From assembly GCA_002105175.1 (NCBI GenBank), contig MCGE01000022.1, forward strand, positions 558,001 through 622,000: 64,000 nt of DNA. Direction: 5' to 3'. This document shows positions 12,430-24,427 of this stretch, one piece after another (position 1 is the stretch's first letter; every line of letters starts with the position of its first letter). A program made the translations under genes and the position numbers. The DNA comes from Absidia repens. Its lineage: Eukaryota > Mucoromycota > Mucoromycetes > Mucorales > Cunninghamellaceae. A model generated the notes under the pieces. It did not search any database, was not told the DNA's origin, and worked only from the letters and a program-made list of their open reading frames with translations.

Positions 12430-13060
12430 TTTTTTATATTTTGTAGTTATAGACATTACCATTGCCTTGTTCGTTTCTGTTTTCTTCTGCTGTCGTCTTT
12501 GGTTTTGTTTACAGTAGCGATTCACAGTAACGATATCGACGGGTAAACGAAATTGCATCGTCATTGTGGGTAAATCGCTGAAATGATTTCAAACCCAGCA
12601 CATACAATATATTTACTTCCCATTTTTCGCTCTTTTCTTTTCTTTTCTTTTCCTTTTTATTTTTCTTCGTCATTCAACTTCGTTGGGATTTTGATGGACG
12701 TATATTAGCTTTAGGACTAGTTTAGAAGGCTTTACAGATCAGGGATTACAAGATGCATGGGGAAACCTTTTCATTTTGAATGAAGGATTTTGGACCTATA
12801 TTAGCGTAGTTTAGTGTTAGTTTGTAAATATTTTGTATACACATCTGTATAAAATATGTCTCGTTCAACATCCTTTAATAAAAAAGTCCCGCTAGTCTCT
12901 CGTAATTTGTGCAATGGATATTTTTTCTGACTGCGGTCATATTGATACATGTTGACAGTTGCTATGCGTTAAGAAAATATATCCTCTTTAATGTTTTCGT
13001 GCTTTGTATGGTATATTAGTTTTGTTTTCACAATCGTCGTTTTAGGTTAGGATTAACCAT
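12430..13060 (+). repeat. dispersed repeat, copy 3 (long)
   Basis: Plus copy with the head ATTTCAAACCCAGCACATAC (about 12578-12600), pyrimidine tract (12610-12670), central block GGACTAGTTTAGAAGG to TGCATGGGGAAACC (12714-12767) and a mutated TATAAAATATG in place of AATAAA. A 5' arm (GGGTAAACGAAATTGCATCG near 12540) matches the arm of copy 53820-54770. Confidence 0.85.
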
Positions 13061-13600
13061 CCTTCGAATCCTCATTAGTTTTCCACATATCAGCCTTATT
13101 ATTATTGACCCTTTGATTCCTGTTGATCTTAGTTTATTCCTATATTTCAATACAAACATCTTTTGTATAGATATATGTATTTAGCCCTCTCAAAATAACA
13201 GCTTTTGAATAAGTCATACTCCATGTCAAAAATATAGAAATGTAGTCTGATACAGTAGTTCCCATTTTGCCCAATAACGTCATCGGAGAGGGCCGTAAAT
13301 ACTGGTAAAATCTAGTACAGAAAATATAATAAAATCTACTAACATGATACCCCAGTCCCGGCTGAACCCACGCCAGCAATACATAGCAAAAACACATCAC
13401 AAGGGATCTATCTGAGATAGAATGCAGAAGACCTTTTAGGGATCTGAAGAATTTCAACAATAATATAAAGGGACAATTATAAAAATGAATCTAATATTAC
13501 TGTAAAAGTTAGACAAGTCCGAAAACACTATAAATGGACATCTTTATTGAATTATAACAAATATCTTACTAGTCTAAAGGGGTGATGGTAAATGGAGATC
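13061..13600. other. spacer between converging repeat copies
   Basis: About 540 bp of AT-rich DNA between a plus and a minus copy of the dispersed repeat. A 106-codon minus frame (13140-13460) has no recognisable features and no splice context. Confidence 0.45.
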
Positions 13601-13925
13601 TATCTATTGCACAAGGGATGAGAGAGACTAATGGGGCATATTTTATTCAGATATAGATACAAACTATGGAAAAACTAATAGTAAGCTAAATTAATGACGA
13701 CTCCAAAATGTCAACTAATGGTGGTCCCTAATCCTGAATCCAAAATGAACTTCCCGTGCATGTTGTGATCCCTGATCTGAAAACCTTTCTAAACCAGCCC
13801 TGTTACTCGTCTAATATTACCATAACCTCAAAGAGGTTACAATAGAGAACGGAAAAAAAAAAGGCGAGAAAGAGAAGGACAGGGAAAAAATAAAAATTCA
13901 CGTGGTCGGGATCTGAAATCTTTTC
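13601..13925 (-). repeat. dispersed repeat, copy 4
   Basis: Minus copy. In its own orientation: head GATTTCAGATCCCGACCACG (13900-13920), pyrimidine tract, TTTAGAAAGG and GATCAGGGATCACAACATGC, then CTGAATAAAATATGCC near 13640. It faces copy 3, forming an inverted pair. Confidence 0.85.
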
Positions 13926-14434
13926 TGTCGTTGTGATCTGTGTAGAGTTTGAGTTGATAAAAATCCGCCTAAAAGTAGCGTAAATACCTTTATAAAAAAC
14001 AATGAAATGTATACAAAATTAAAAACCTACCAATAAAGTATATCAACGAGATGGGTAAAAAGAGAGGGGGCGAGGTAAAAGTGGGAATGTAGTTGATTTG
14101 GGAGAAAAACGAGAAAGAGAGAGTGAGAAAGAAAATGAATGGAATGAAACGCAGTTCGCAAAAAAAAGATCGGGAATTCAATTTCATGTAAGTCGCTCAC
14201 TGACCCGCACTTCATATTAATCACATTGGCAATATATGTACAGCAACATTTTAGTAGCCTACCAATTTTCACAAATTACCGCTACCATCAACTTATCTTT
14301 TTGTTTGATGATGATAACAAAGACAAATTTTATTGAATAAATAATCAAAGCACACAAAATATATACGTAGTCTACTACTAAACCATTAACAACTAATACT
14401 AGAAATACTATTACCATACGGCTGTTAATACTAT

Positions 14435-15847
14435 CTAATTAGTCCCGAATAAAGCACGGAAATGATCCCCTACGATACAAAAAATAACAATGTTGTCAGT
14501 ATCACATACGTTGTTAAAAAGAGAAGATTATTTTTTCAAGACATACCTAATGCGACCATACAAAGCGTCTGCCACATACCAAGACCAATGCGGGGAACAG
14601 CACCACGGTAGAATCCCTTGATGCCATTTTGTTGATGAATCCATTGCGCGGCCTTGATGATGGTCATTTTTTCAGGTCGTCCCGGGGCTTTCACCTGACT
14701 CTGCATCTCAACACGGATGACTTCGATGGGTTGATTCCAACAAGATAACGCACCACCCAACATTGATGCCAAGGCCTTGTCGACAGCTGTCAAGCGTTTG
14801 GTTGCATCAGTGCTTTCCCCGTACCGTGCTTTGGCGATGGATTCTTGCGCAAACCGAGTAATTCCAAACCGTGATGCCCAGTTGGTGCATTGACGGACAG
14901 CTAAAATAGATCATTTTTGGAATGAAAACGTTAGATCATGACCGCGCATACATACGTACCCCCCCCAAAAAAACGAAAACTTACCCACTGCATTTACTCC
15001 TTTGTTGATACCGGCAATACCTTCCCGTTTGAAGATATCCCCAGCGATTTTGAAGGTGGATTCCTTTACGGCAGATTTATGGCGAGTCACTTCCACTGTT
15101 TTCATAAAAGTACAGAAACCCATGGTCGAATAAGCTTGAGCAATACCACCAGCCATGCCTCCAATGATACCAGCCTATGGTGTTATTGAGTGTCAAAAAA
15201 AAAAAAAAAGAAGAAGATGAATATGTTTATATTGTTTGTTTGTTTACTCCAGCCACACCTCACAAACACTTTGCCCCTTAATCTCAATGTACCTCCAGTA
15301 ATGCCTATTTTTTTTTTCTCTTTATCACACAACACAAGCGCGCGCGCGCACGCGGACCTAAAGACAAGCGACTCTTTTCCGTTTTGAAACTTACCATGAA
15401 GGGAGAGGCACCAGCAACAGTAGCACGGTATTCGAATTCAGAAGCCGTGAATAAAAGGACGGCGCCCTTGGTGGCACCTTCAATCCAGGCCCATGGAATC
15501 AAACCTTGATAATAACCCAAGAGTCCACCACGACTATATACAGCTGACAACGCTTGTGCCAGGGATTGTCCACGGTTGGCAGCTAACTGCGTCTTGACCA
15601 CTTCAAACGGTTGACCAAGAGTGGATACCTCAAACAAGTTCAAAGCTATCAAACACACACACACACGCACAAAAAAAAAAAAAAAAGGAGAGCAGGGGGT
15701 ATGAATGAGTTTCATTGATGGTGAGAAGAGACAATATGCAACGGGAAAGAACTTACTAGCACCAAGAGCAAGATTTGTATATGATACTGGCTTTTTTTCA
15801 AGATGGACATGTTGAGTAGGTGCAGGAGCAGGAGCGAGAGCGGCCAT
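14435..15847 (-). CDS. YHM2: mitochondrial citrate/oxoglutarate-type carrier (Yhm2-like)
   Basis: Exons 15757-15847, 15395-15645, 14985-15174, 14547-14900 and 14435-14469 encode 306 aa; phases agree and the length fits the family. A mitochondrial carrier of the inner membrane with three ~100-residue repeats. Carrier signatures are seen in repeat 1 ([11 protein letters not shown]) and repeat 3 ([13 protein letters not shown]). Repeat 2 has the Pro-less form [14 protein letters not shown], which is diagnostic of the Yhm2 branch, as are [13 protein letters not shown] and GINKGVNAV. Yeast Yhm2 exchanges citrate for oxoglutarate and supports cytosolic NADPH supply; it was also described as binding mtDNA. 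The N-terminus is short and Ala/Pro-rich, without a classical presequence. Intron 1 holds (CA)n and poly-A. Confidence 0.95.
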
Positions 15848-16282
15848 GATGAGGATGAGAGGAAAAGAAGTAAAGAAAGAAAAGAAGAAGAAAAAGAAAA
15901 GGGGATTTTTTTTTAAGTTTTTTAGCCCCTTAAGGCGTCTTCATACTTTTTTCCCATCGGAACAAAATCATGCTTTGTATCCTGAGCGGAAATTCAAAAA
16001 AATCAAAAGATAAGGAAATAAAAAGACAGGGTTTCTTTGTGTGTTATAGATGTCAGATCATTGCGGTGTCATATGGACCTGTCATTATTAATCAGATTTG
16101 TCAAAGTATATGAATACAGTCAGCATTTTCAATTATTGAATGTATCATTCCAATATATGCTATCATCCATTCATCCAACTCAGGTCAATCTTTCAATATC
16201 AATATGTCCGCTTTCAAATTTTGAATATTTTTATTGATTTTTGTATAATATAAATATATATATGCTCAACTACTAAAACACA
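15848..16282. other. promoter of the carrier gene and PAN3 3' region
   Basis: AT-rich DNA without a gene. The first ~100 bp upstream of the carrier ATG is C/T-rich on the minus strand. Confidence 0.45.
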
Positions 16283-19200
16283 CTACTTTCTACCAGAAGA
16301 GATATCATTGAAGGCTGCTGAGATACAATTTTTGATTTCCTTGTAGCTAACCACCAAGCATGATTGTTCATCCCTTGACATAAGCATGATTTTTTCATCA
16401 ACGCCGGCATCCAACTAGATAATGTATGTAAAAAGATATTCATTTAGATAAAGATATGACAGCAATATGATCTTGAAATATTATTACCTTGTTGAGACAT
16501 GTGAGGACGTGAGCCATATCCACCACAGGGACACCGTTTTCATCGACTTGATGGTAGACATAGTCTCGGAATAGCTTGATGATATATCGGTCTCCAGTTT
16601 CCGACCATCTTGGGTCCATGTCAAATCTAAGTTACCAACAAAGAAGTAGAAATATCACATCTATGTAAGTCCAGTCTATCCTGCCTCCTTTCTTTCCCCT
16701 TCCTCCCTCGTTTATTTTTTCTCATTTCTTACTCTGGTCGTTCATTGATAAACCCAAGTTTCGATAAGAGTCGTACCAGTCGGCCATTTTCTAATTCTTT
16801 GCCAAGTTCACTTTCCAGTGCATCCGTATAGCTAGTATAAATAAAAGTAAGCAAACGCCACAGCACATAAACACTATATTCGCTTTTTTAAAAGCTTACA
16901 ATTGACTACAGTTGATTTCATGAAGAATACGTGGACCGATGGATGTGATAACTTCGTCAATGGACTTGGTAGGTTGGGGTTTGCCGAGCAGATACAGGAC
17001 CAGATCTTTGAGGTCAGGGGAGTAATGGTGAGCAATGAATTCAAACGATTGTGGAAGATCATGCAATGATTGTAAGGAATTGCATGCCAGGGCCACCACC
17101 AGCTTGCCAAAGGAGAGTAAGTCTTCTTGTTGGAAGTGAGCTACATTGGGTCCATCGTCGTATTGCAAAACATCCATTATACCTGCACAGCTAATACGTA
17201 ATCTACGGATTTTTTTTTTTAAAAAAGAAAGAGGTTAGTTCCCTGATCAATGAAACATTTGTCTTTTTATTTTACGTCATTACCTATTTTTGCCTGTCAC
17301 CAGGATTTTGTTCACTTCTATATTGCGAGACGCCAGTCCAGATCCATGGATCGCCTTGAGAGCTGATGAGATTTGTGTAATGTAGCTCCATAAAGTTGAC
17401 TCTGGTATAAGCATTGTGTTGTTTCCCATAGCTTGGAGTTGGATTTGTAGAGCTAGTTGCGCATGAGATGTAAAATGAGCATTAAATAACGTCATAGAGC
17501 ATGGGTGGTAATCGTAGGTGAATATCAATGCTAGAGGGACATATAATAAAACAATAGTCAGTTACTTAACTAATAAAACCATCCTTTTCCGTATACATCC
17601 TTACATGAGTCTCCAAATGCCCTTGTTGTAAATGCCTCGCGAATGGAGATGATATTGCAGTGACGTATATGTCGCCAGCTTTCCACCACCGACATGGCCA
17701 ATTCATTCACAAGCCTGAATCCTTCGATTCTAACAAGGGCGTAGGTTCGACCGTCCACGCTACAAGTTGCTTTGTAAATCCAAGATGGGTGACCGAGAAT
17801 TTGACCAGGTTTATCCTCTAAGGGACACAAGGAGTGGTAAACATAGACTTCCTGAGGAATAGTGGTAGATTCAAGACCTATTTTAAAAAAACAGAAATTG
17901 ATAAAATTAATAGGCGCTCCTATCCTGAATTATGTATATATATATGTATATTTACCTGAGGGTACAGCCAAAGTGGCTTCATTCCGCCGCGTCAATTGTT
18001 CGCGTAGTTGATCTTGTAGGAAGAAGGATTGGATTGGTCTTTGGTTTGGATGGACATTAGCAACATGCGGTAAAGGAGAAGTATATAAATGATATTGGAG
18101 CTAATTTTTAATCAGGCAGAGCATAATATTAGGAGTGTGTTTGTGTATGTGCATATATATTACCGGTTGTCTAGGATATCCAGAATTCATATAAAAGTAA
18201 GGGTCCACTCCATTTGGTGTCATCATATTCATCATGTCTTCAGGCATAGGAGACTGGAAATTCGGTGGCACAGGGGATGACTAGAAAAATCAAAAATAAA
18301 AAGACTAGATGTTAGCGCTGAAATACGATATCCGTAAACATACTTCACTATTGAACTTACATTGTCCATTATGTCAAAATGGGAAAAGCTGTTTGTAAGT
18401 GCTGGCATCGGATTTGTAGTTTGAAGTTGTATACCGGTATCAGATGATCTGCTTAAAAAATAGGTAGTTAGCGAAAATCGATTGCAGTTCACTTGATACT
18501 TACTCTATGGGTGATGTTGGATGTACAGGAGATGTCAAAGTAGAAGGCCCTATGATCACCACACACAAAATCAGCATTTCCATTGTTTTTTACCAGATGT
18601 TCAATTTACCTGACTGTGCTTGTACGGAATTATCTACACAATATGGAAGACAGTAAGTATATGTGACCTGATGAATATCCTCTTTCCATTCAACTGTACC
18701 TGAAATTGATTTGGGTACAAAAACAGGCGCGTTGACGCTATCGGCTGACACAGAAGAGACCATTGAATTTGGAAGCGTATTCGCCCTTGTCGGTAATGAA
18801 AGTCGCGCACTAGTTTTCCTTGAGAATAATGATAACAACAAAATTAAGAATGTCTAATGTCTAACATATAATATACTAGTAATCATCATAATTACCTATC
18901 AGGGCTTGTTTGAGAGGATAGTTTGTTGCTCTAATATATCAAAGGGATATTTGTATACGCCGTTAGCAGACTTGCTCATAAACCATAAGCAATCAGCCCA
19001 TTCTCTTCCCCCTCCCCCCTCCGACCCTGACACCCAAACATCATACCAATGAATCCCCATTCTTTTCCTTTTCATTACCACATCGTGATTGAATTCGCAG
19101 CCTTTGTCTTCAAACTTGCAGAATCCATGAATGATAACGTTACGACAAAGCCTTTTGGCATTGACCGAGTTACCTAATAGAAATATATAAATGACCATAA

Positions 19201-19318
19201 TAGCATACCATATATATGAAATCAACTTACTTTTTGAGATCGGTTTCGGAGGAGGGGATTTTGTCAAAGGGGAAGGAGCGCCGTCAGAAGAAGGAGCAAC
19301 GATAGGAATAGCAGACAT
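16283..19318 (-). CDS. PAN3: PAN3, PAN2-PAN3 poly(A) nuclease regulatory subunit
   Basis: Fifteen exons give 650 aa: 19231-19318, 19079-19173, 18896-18930, 18700-18818, 18610-18633, 18504-18549, 18361-18451, 18164-18280, 17956-18100, 17605-17877, 17284-17530, 16900-17202, 16733-16831, 16488-16626, 16283-16414. The length fits the family. Near the N-terminus is a CCCH zinc finger C39-x8-C48-x6-C55-x3-H59. A PAM2-like segment, [10 protein letters not shown], would bind poly(A)-binding protein. A pseudokinase domain follows ([18 protein letters not shown]; degenerate catalytic loop [11 protein letters not shown]), then the coiled coil and C-terminal knob ([18 protein letters not shown]). PAN3 dimers recruit the PAN2 nuclease to mRNA tails in the cytoplasm. 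Several very short exons (24 and 35 nt) are unusual, but all keep the frame. Start chosen at [11 protein letters not shown]. It is divergent from the PAK-like kinase gene. Confidence 0.95.
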
Positions 19319-19961
19319 CACGTAAAAAAATAAGACAAAGGCGAAGAAGAAGGGATAAGGTGGGAGGTGGAAGAGAGAGGAAAGGGATGGGGAAGGAAGG
19401 ACCTATTTAAATACCAGGAGAAATAAAGCTATTTATCAATAGAGGCTAAAGAAAAAAAATATGAAATAAAAATACACGTACAATAAAAAATATATAAAAG
19501 AAAAGGACTAACAACCAAGTGGAAGAAAGTTAAAAAAAAAAATAGCCGGATCTTGAATTATTTTCTACACCCACAGTAGACTGCAGCACTCAAAGTGAGC
19601 TGTTAGGTTGCGAGGTACATTATTTTCGATTTTATTATTTATTATTCTAAAATACGTGTATTCTGTATCTAAAAGTCTAATGATAGAGTATATGTAATAG
19701 AATAAATAGTACTAATGTAAGGCGACTGGTTTGATGGCTACAGTATTAAAAATAACAGCAAAAACAAACAAACAAGGCGAGCCAGGTCACACACATACAA
19801 AGCCCGACAAAATCAAAGAGATAAAAAAGGCTCCTTGATTTTCTGATTTTTTTTTTCCACTTCTTTGTACTTTTTCTTCTTTTTTTATAATATATATATA
19901 TACATATACATATATATACATACGTACATTTACATACTGTTTGGTCATGCTATTTTGCTCC
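19319..19961. promoter_or_regulatory. divergent intergenic region, PAN3 / PAK-like kinase
   Basis: 643 bp between the two start codons, serving both promoters. It is purine-rich next to PAN3 and carries an (AT)n/(CATA)n stretch at 19886-19922 next to the kinase gene. I see no clear shared motif. Confidence 0.5.
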
Positions 19962-22493
19962 ATGGGCAATATCCTCACACATACTGCAACACGCGATTCT
20001 ATCAAGGAACCAACATACCCATCAGCAGGAACCATGTCAGGTCTATGTAGTACCAATAAATCCTCTAGTTTGTCGTCGTCTTCTTCTTTGAAACGAACCA
20101 AAAGTTTCTGGCGATCGCAACGAAGGGATGCATCAATATCACCATCAGTAACAGCCGCTATATTAGATATCAGCAAACCGACACAATTTGAACACGGCAT
20201 CCATGTTGAATTTAATAGACTGACAGGCAAATATATGGTAAGAAGCAAAAACAGTAACATGCTCTCGCACGGAAATGATATAATTGATTTCTTTTCTTTA
20301 TGGTTAGGGACTTCCGGACGTTTGGCAACCCAATTTACCTAGCGATGATGTCCTAGATACGAATTATATCAATCCCAACTTAGTTCCAAGGCAACCTGGC
20401 ATCAGCAAACCTTACAATATCAACCACAATATTCATGTTGATGATGGTTTAATTGGTTTACCTATCGAATGGCAGCACGTATTACATGCTTCTGGTATCA
20501 TCCAAGAGTCTATATTATCGTCTCCTCCTACTTCCACTTCTTCTTTTTTTCCTCCTCCTCCACCAGCACCACCTCCTGTATCGGATAAAGGGATGCCCAT
20601 TATGCAGCATCAACAGCCTATCGATCCTCCGCCTACAACATCAGCAACAAAAACTATTACTACTACTGCCACCAATGATGCTGCGATTACCCATCTCCTT
20701 TTACAACAATTACAACACCGATCATTACCAGCGATTATCGACGAAGACGAGGACAATGATGCATCCAACAATATCACAGCAGATGGACCTTGTAAGTGAC
20801 TAATCTCTTTATATACTATCAATGATCTCTATCTCTCCACGTTCTCCTTTTCTTTCTTCTCCCCTTCCCCTCCCTTTCCCACATACCCACATCTATTTAT
20901 AAAACCCCTCATGTACAACCTACTTAATCTTTTTTTTTTTTCTTTTTTTTTATGTGTTTGAATCAGGTGATGCTTTTATTAAGGATCTTCATATGCCCGC
21001 CGCTTCACTATCATCATCGTCCCTGTCATTTGGATCTTCTTTCATTGGTAACCTAGTTTCCCCTCCCCGCGCACAAGAACAAAACAAACTCACCTTCCTT
21101 TTATATATATTTATATTTTTTTTGGGACAATTTAGATGAAATAGTCGAGGCAGGTCCTCCAACTGCCATGTATTCCAATCTGACTCTAATAGCCGAAGGT
21201 GATTCGGGACCTATGTATGCCGCAAAGCATTCTTTAACAAATCGACTTGTAAGTGATTAGATTTTTATTTATTATCTATTATTTGTAAAAGCAACCAGTG
21301 ATATTCATTTCACTTATTTTTGGTTTTATAAATAGGTGGCTATCAAAAAAGTATCATCTGCTGCCAAGGACAAGATCGCCAAACTGACGAATGAACTGAA
21401 TTCGATGAAAATGAGTCGACATCCAAATATCATTGAACTGGTCACACATTACACTGTAGACGAGGACGTATGGGTAGTGACGGAGTACATGGATGTCTCA
21501 TTGGCCGATATCATTTCTGTGGGAACAACCTTGTTGACGGAACCTCACATGGCAAGAATCGCTCGCGAAATTGTACGTGGTTTGGCTCACCTGCACCGAC
21601 TCAATCGCATTCATCGGGATATACGAAGTGATAATATATTGATCAACGACCGCGGTGATATCAAATTAGGTAAGCACCTGACCTCTTTTTATTATTTTAT
21701 GCAACACATCTCTTAACTTTTTTTTTTTGGGTGGTGGTGGATGAACAGCTGACTTTAGTCAATGTGCTCAAATGACAATGGATCAAGATAAACGGCAATC
21801 TGTAGTTGGTACCCCATACTGGATGGTAAAGAAAAAAAAAAAAAAGGGAGGGGGAAGGGGTGGGACAGTACAACGCTAGTCAGGGACTAAATTCATAATC
21901 TTTCTTTCTTTCGTTTGGATGATAGGCTCCTGAAGTGATCAAAGGAAAGGAATACGATAGCAAGGTGGATATCTGGAGTCTTGGTGTGATGATGATGGAA
22001 ATGGCACAAAACGATCCACCCTATATAGACCATCCTCCACTTAGAGTAAGAAATAGAGTACAAAAAAAACACAAAAAAAAAACACACAAAAAAAAAAATA
22101 CTCACACACATACTTACTTTTTTATGACACATCTTAGGCGGTATTTTTGATAGCTGCCAATGGTATACCTAAACTGGACAACCCTGAACAATGGTCAAGT
22201 GCATTGATCGACTTTATTGAGCAATGTACCCTCATGGATGCAACGCGCCGACCAAATGCTGAACAATTATTAAAGGTAACTCTGTCAAAAAAAAAAAAAC
22301 AACACCAAAGGTTGTAATTAATACTCTAATGTCATATTCCCCGCCCCAGCATCCGTTCCTGTCATTGGCAACGACACATGAAGAAACAGCAGCATTAGTA
22401 AAGGAAAGAAAGCGACTAGACGAAGTTCTGGACAGTCAAATGGATCAAGATATTGTTAACAGCCTTCAAGTAAATAGTACCGATAAGCTATGA
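19962..22493 (+). CDS. PAK/Ste20-type kinase with CRIB domain, atypical catalytic motifs
   Basis: Exons 19962-20237, 20308-20791, 20967-21047, 21136-21248, 21336-21669, 21749-21825, 21926-22045, 22138-22275 and 22350-22493 give 588 aa. The CRIB motif starts at residue 70 (ISKPTQFEHGIHVEF), so Cdc42/Rac binding is expected. There is no PH domain. Instead the N-terminus MGNILT fits an N-myristoyl signal. Residues 110-280 are low in complexity and polyproline-rich. The kinase domain has Lys322 in VAIKK and the HRD at 411-413 (HRDIRSDN), plus VGTPYWMAPE. However, the glycine loop reads IAEGDSGPMY (first Gly lost) and DFG is DFS (431-433). PAKs act at the cortex in polarity and MAPK signalling. 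The changes may lower activity, but the Lys and both Asp residues remain. Paralogue type (Ste20 versus Cla4) is not settled. Confidence 0.93.
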
Positions 22494-23178
22494 TATTTGT
22501 TGCTTTGCCTCACAAACCCTTCCACCTAGTTATTTGTACGTCCCCTTTATATATACACACACATTATACATAACTTCTCCCCACCCACCTTATGATACCC
22601 CATTTCCCTCCACAATATTCCCTCTACCCGTATCCCTTACTATTTATTACAAAATGCACAAATAAAAAAAGCTATCTTGGCACAATCGTTTTTATTTATT
22701 GAATACTATATAAATGCATGATTATATATAAATGACTATAAACTATATCTATTTTGACCATGGCGACGTAGTTGATGTTGTATGATCATGACGGACTTGC
22801 AGTTCTAAGGATGATGACATTGATTATACTTGTGGTGAATACTATAAATTTCGGTGGTGGTGATGTTTATCTCGATGCTGATGCTGAAAATGTTGTCGTT
22901 GTCTATTTGAAAGTTGATTTTGATATCATATCCTATGTATTGCATCATCAACCTATAAAAAAGAATCGATCCCAGAGTGTGGAAATAATGTTATTGTTTT
23001 ATTTGAGTACTTTACATAAAAAAAAAAAAAAAATGAAAATGGTGAGCTGTATGATAATAATAATAATAAAAGAAGAAATAAAAATGACTAAATAGGAAAA
23101 TAAAAGAAGGATGGAAGTGACTATATGTATGTATTTGTGTGGTGTGTGTATGGGGATTTCAAATAATAATCTACCAGT
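22494..23178. other. intergenic between convergent genes
   Basis: 3' regions of the PAK-like gene (+) and the uS5m gene (-). AATAAA lies near 22662. The 107-codon frame at 22772-23095 is low-complexity and not gene-like. Confidence 0.5.
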
Positions 23179-24148
23179 CTACTGATCACCGCCATAATAA
23201 GCACGTTGGACATCCGCTAGTTTCTTTCCACGCATTTTTGCAATATCATCTGGTAGTCGCTGACTGGAAAGAGCATCAAATGTAGCCTTGATCACATTCA
23301 TAGGTGTCCTAGAGCCACGCACCTTACCGCTAAGATCTTGAATACCAATACAACGACAAATTTCGTGGACATAATGATTAGCACGACAGCCAAAACCTAT
23401 ATCACACTGTTTTTAGTATCCATAATGCCAAACAAACCTAATGTGATCGCCAGTTTTTTTTTCTTCTTTTTACCTGGTGGTCGACTACGGAGATACAACT
23501 TGGTGGCATGGAATTTGTGAGTAATATCCATAGACACTGTGCGATTGTCATAACGGTCGATATATCGTAAGTTCTTGATGGCACGGTTGGTCGCCTTTTT
23601 CACCGCCCGGGCTGATTCTTCGTCCTTGCCTTCACCATAGCCCGCTAAACCATTGCCATTGCCTACGACCACCAAAGCATACATGGAAGGTTGCTTGCCT
23701 TTGCCGTTCATATTGACCACACGCTTGATGACCAATGCCTTCTTGATAAGTTTACTTTGTTCTGCAGGGCTGAGTGGGGAGTCGATGATATCAGTGACCG
23801 TATTAAGAACTACATCGGAAGGACGGTAAGAGGGGAATATCTTGGGTTGATCCAGAGTGGGCGATGATTCACTAGGAAAATCCAGAATGGAATCCACCTT
23901 GTCGAGTTGAGGAAGACTTTCTTTGTCAAGTCCTTCGTGTCGCATGCGCCTTTTATTATTGTTTTTATCGTCGTTTCCTTCTACTGTAGCATATGGGCGA
24001 ATGCTATTGACAGCAGCTACTACGAGGCAATATAACAAACTGTGAGTCCAACGCAAGCCTTTCTTTCATTTTATCAATGATTACCTGATGCAGCTCTTGA
24101 AGAAGGGACAAGAGATAATTTGGTAAAGGATCTTGCTAATGACAACAT
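23179..24148 (-). CDS. MRPS5: mitochondrial ribosomal protein uS5m
   Basis: Exons 24085-24148, 23474-24019 and 23179-23396 encode about 275 aa. The N-terminus MLSLARSFTKLSLVPSSRAAS is basic and Ser-rich, like a mitochondrial presequence. The S5 fold is recognisable by RVVNMNGKGKQPSMYALVVVGNGNGLAGYG, which matches the uS5 N-terminal RNA-binding part (an internal run of about 30 residues, positions about 120-150). The C-terminal part contains GCRANHYVHEICRCIGIQD and ends AYYGGDQ. uS5m is in the small mitoribosomal subunit at the mRNA entry. The exon 2 acceptor is a tandem TAGTAG, so two isoforms differing by one Val are possible. It is transcribed head-to-head with NDUFS8. Confidence 0.93.
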
Positions 24149-24427
24149 GAGTAAGGACAGTGCCGTCGTGACAAAGAAATAAAAAAATAAAAGAATGCAG
24201 CCGCCTCGTCTCCCCCAAAATTCGAAAAAAGGAAGAATATTTTTATATCCCGCTTTCACGTCACATAACGACAAGATTTGTTTTGAAATGACTCGCAGCT
24301 GCCGGCCTGATTGTTCTCTTTTTCTTCAGTTTTACTTCGTTTTCACTCATTTTTATATAAAAAAAAAAAAACTCCCCACTCTTTTTCTTTTTCATTCTAT
24401 ACATTCATTCTTCTTTTCACTAGAGTT
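24149..24427. promoter_or_regulatory. bidirectional promoter, uS5m / NDUFS8
   Basis: 279 bp separate the two ATGs. Inside are CACGTCACATAACG (about 24258-24271), T-rich tracts on the NDUFS8 side and A-rich tracts on the uS5m side. Both genes encode mitochondrial proteins, so co-regulation is plausible. Confidence 0.7.

Noticed and set aside
20453..20822. ORFs of 70-116 codons on both strands
   Set aside because: They are alternative frames of the low-complexity exon 2 of the PAK-like kinase.
22772..23095. 107-codon ORF between convergent genes
   Set aside because: Val/Asp/Met-rich low complexity, with no splice or promoter context and no recognised motif.
24311..24427. Extended N-terminus for NDUFS8
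   Set aside because: The upstream frame has no ATG and runs through the shared promoter; ATG 24428 gives a proper presequence.
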